Assembly (NCBI GenBank): GCA_964624765.1
Contig: CAZUZO010000024.1
Location: 1-31,438 of the forward strand
Source of the DNA: JAGTVB01 sp964624765
GTDB lineage: Bacteria > Pseudomonadota > Gammaproteobacteria > HK1
Length of the DNA: 31,438 bases
Direction of reading: 5' to 3'
Made by a program: the position numbers and the translations under genes. The number at the start of each line of letters is the position of its first letter. Position 1 is the stretch's first letter. Positions 31,388 through 31,438 of the stretch are shown here, piece after piece. The notes below the pieces were generated by a model, which was given only the letters and a program-made list of their open reading frames with translations, did no database searches and had not been told where the DNA came from.

Positions 31388-31438
31388 GAGGTTGTGAAAA
31401 AACCGTCGCGAGCGGGCCGAGAGCCAGGCGGACGGCGC
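31384..31438 (+). repeat. Family A element, left end (cut by window end)
   Basis: CTGAGAGGTTGTGAAAAAA continues as CCGTCGCGAGCGG and GAGAGCCAGGCGGACGG, almost identical to the copy after tatC over all 55 bases available. The nudF stop codon TGA (31385-31387) lies in the conserved CTGAG flank. The remainder is outside the window. Confidence 0.83.

Noticed and set aside
1..31438. CRISPR array among the repeated sequences
   Set aside because: The repeats are dispersed, 50-220 bp long, with inverted ends; there is no regular repeat-spacer pattern and no cas gene.
1..31438. Prophage, plasmid or integrative element
   Set aside because: No integrase, transposase, phage structural or conjugation gene is visible; the gene content is chromosomal core.

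Overview
The window carries about 31 protein genes at moderately high G+C, almost all of them core housekeeping genes. It looks like the chromosome of a gammaproteobacterium outside the Enterobacterales. The evidence is gene order. hisI-hisE-tatABC; rpmG-rpmB-radC beside coaBC-dut-algC-argB; metW-metX-yggU-yggT-proC-yggS beside pilT-pilU; and pyrC'-pyrB-pyrR-ruvX-yqgE are all blocks I recall from Pseudomonas and related sulfur- or ammonia-oxidising Chromatiales. I cannot place it to genus. No rRNA, tRNA, CRISPR array, phage gene or transposase gene was seen.

Layout. 1-2.3 kb: a MidA/NDUFAF7-type methyltransferase and a convergent NDUFA9-type NAD(P)-binding protein. 2.7-5.5 kb: the last two histidine genes (hisI, hisE), then the Tat export genes tatA, tatB, tatC. 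5.9-7.1 kb: a membrane fatty acid desaturase. 7.4-8.8 kb: ribosomal proteins L33 and L28 and RadC on the minus strand. 9.0-14.1 kb: coaBC, dut, a membrane-anchored phosphomannomutase/phosphoglucomutase and argB. 14.1-15.4 kb: a YgjP-type metalloprotease and an exported coiled-coil protein. 15.6-19.1 kb (minus): proC-yggT-yggU-metX-metW. 19.4-20.1 kb: a Sel1-repeat lipoprotein gene sitting in the usual yggS-proC junction. 21.4-24.8 kb: three tandem PilT-family ATPases. 24.9-29.9 kb (minus): yqgE-ruvX-pyrR-pyrB-pyrC' followed by a PyrK-like flavoprotein. 30.1-31.4 kb: a degenerate nuclease-fold protein and a divergent ADP-ribose pyrophosphatase.

The most unusual content is between the genes. 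At least a dozen copies or fragments of two related families of short elements with terminal inverted repeats are scattered through the intergenic gaps. Family A is about 145-150 bp and its ends resemble GAGGTTGTGAAAAAA. Family B is about 220 bp when complete and its ends resemble AGAAGCTGTTTCAAAA. They look like non-autonomous, MITE-like elements. Several lie at or within a few bases of stop codons, and the element end itself appears to supply the stop codon of tatC, the nudF-like gene and the pyrK-like gene. Most family A copies are oriented with the gene just upstream. One copy splits tatA from tatB, one is a mosaic of both families, one is reduced to a 50-bp pair of ends in the pyrR leader, and B remnants bracket the Sel1 gene.

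Functionally, the pyrimidine cluster encodes an aspartate transcarbamoylase with an apparently non-catalytic dihydroorotase partner. The metX-metW pair starts methionine synthesis, and the pilT array powers type IV pilus retraction. The tat, desaturase and phosphomannomutase genes serve the envelope.
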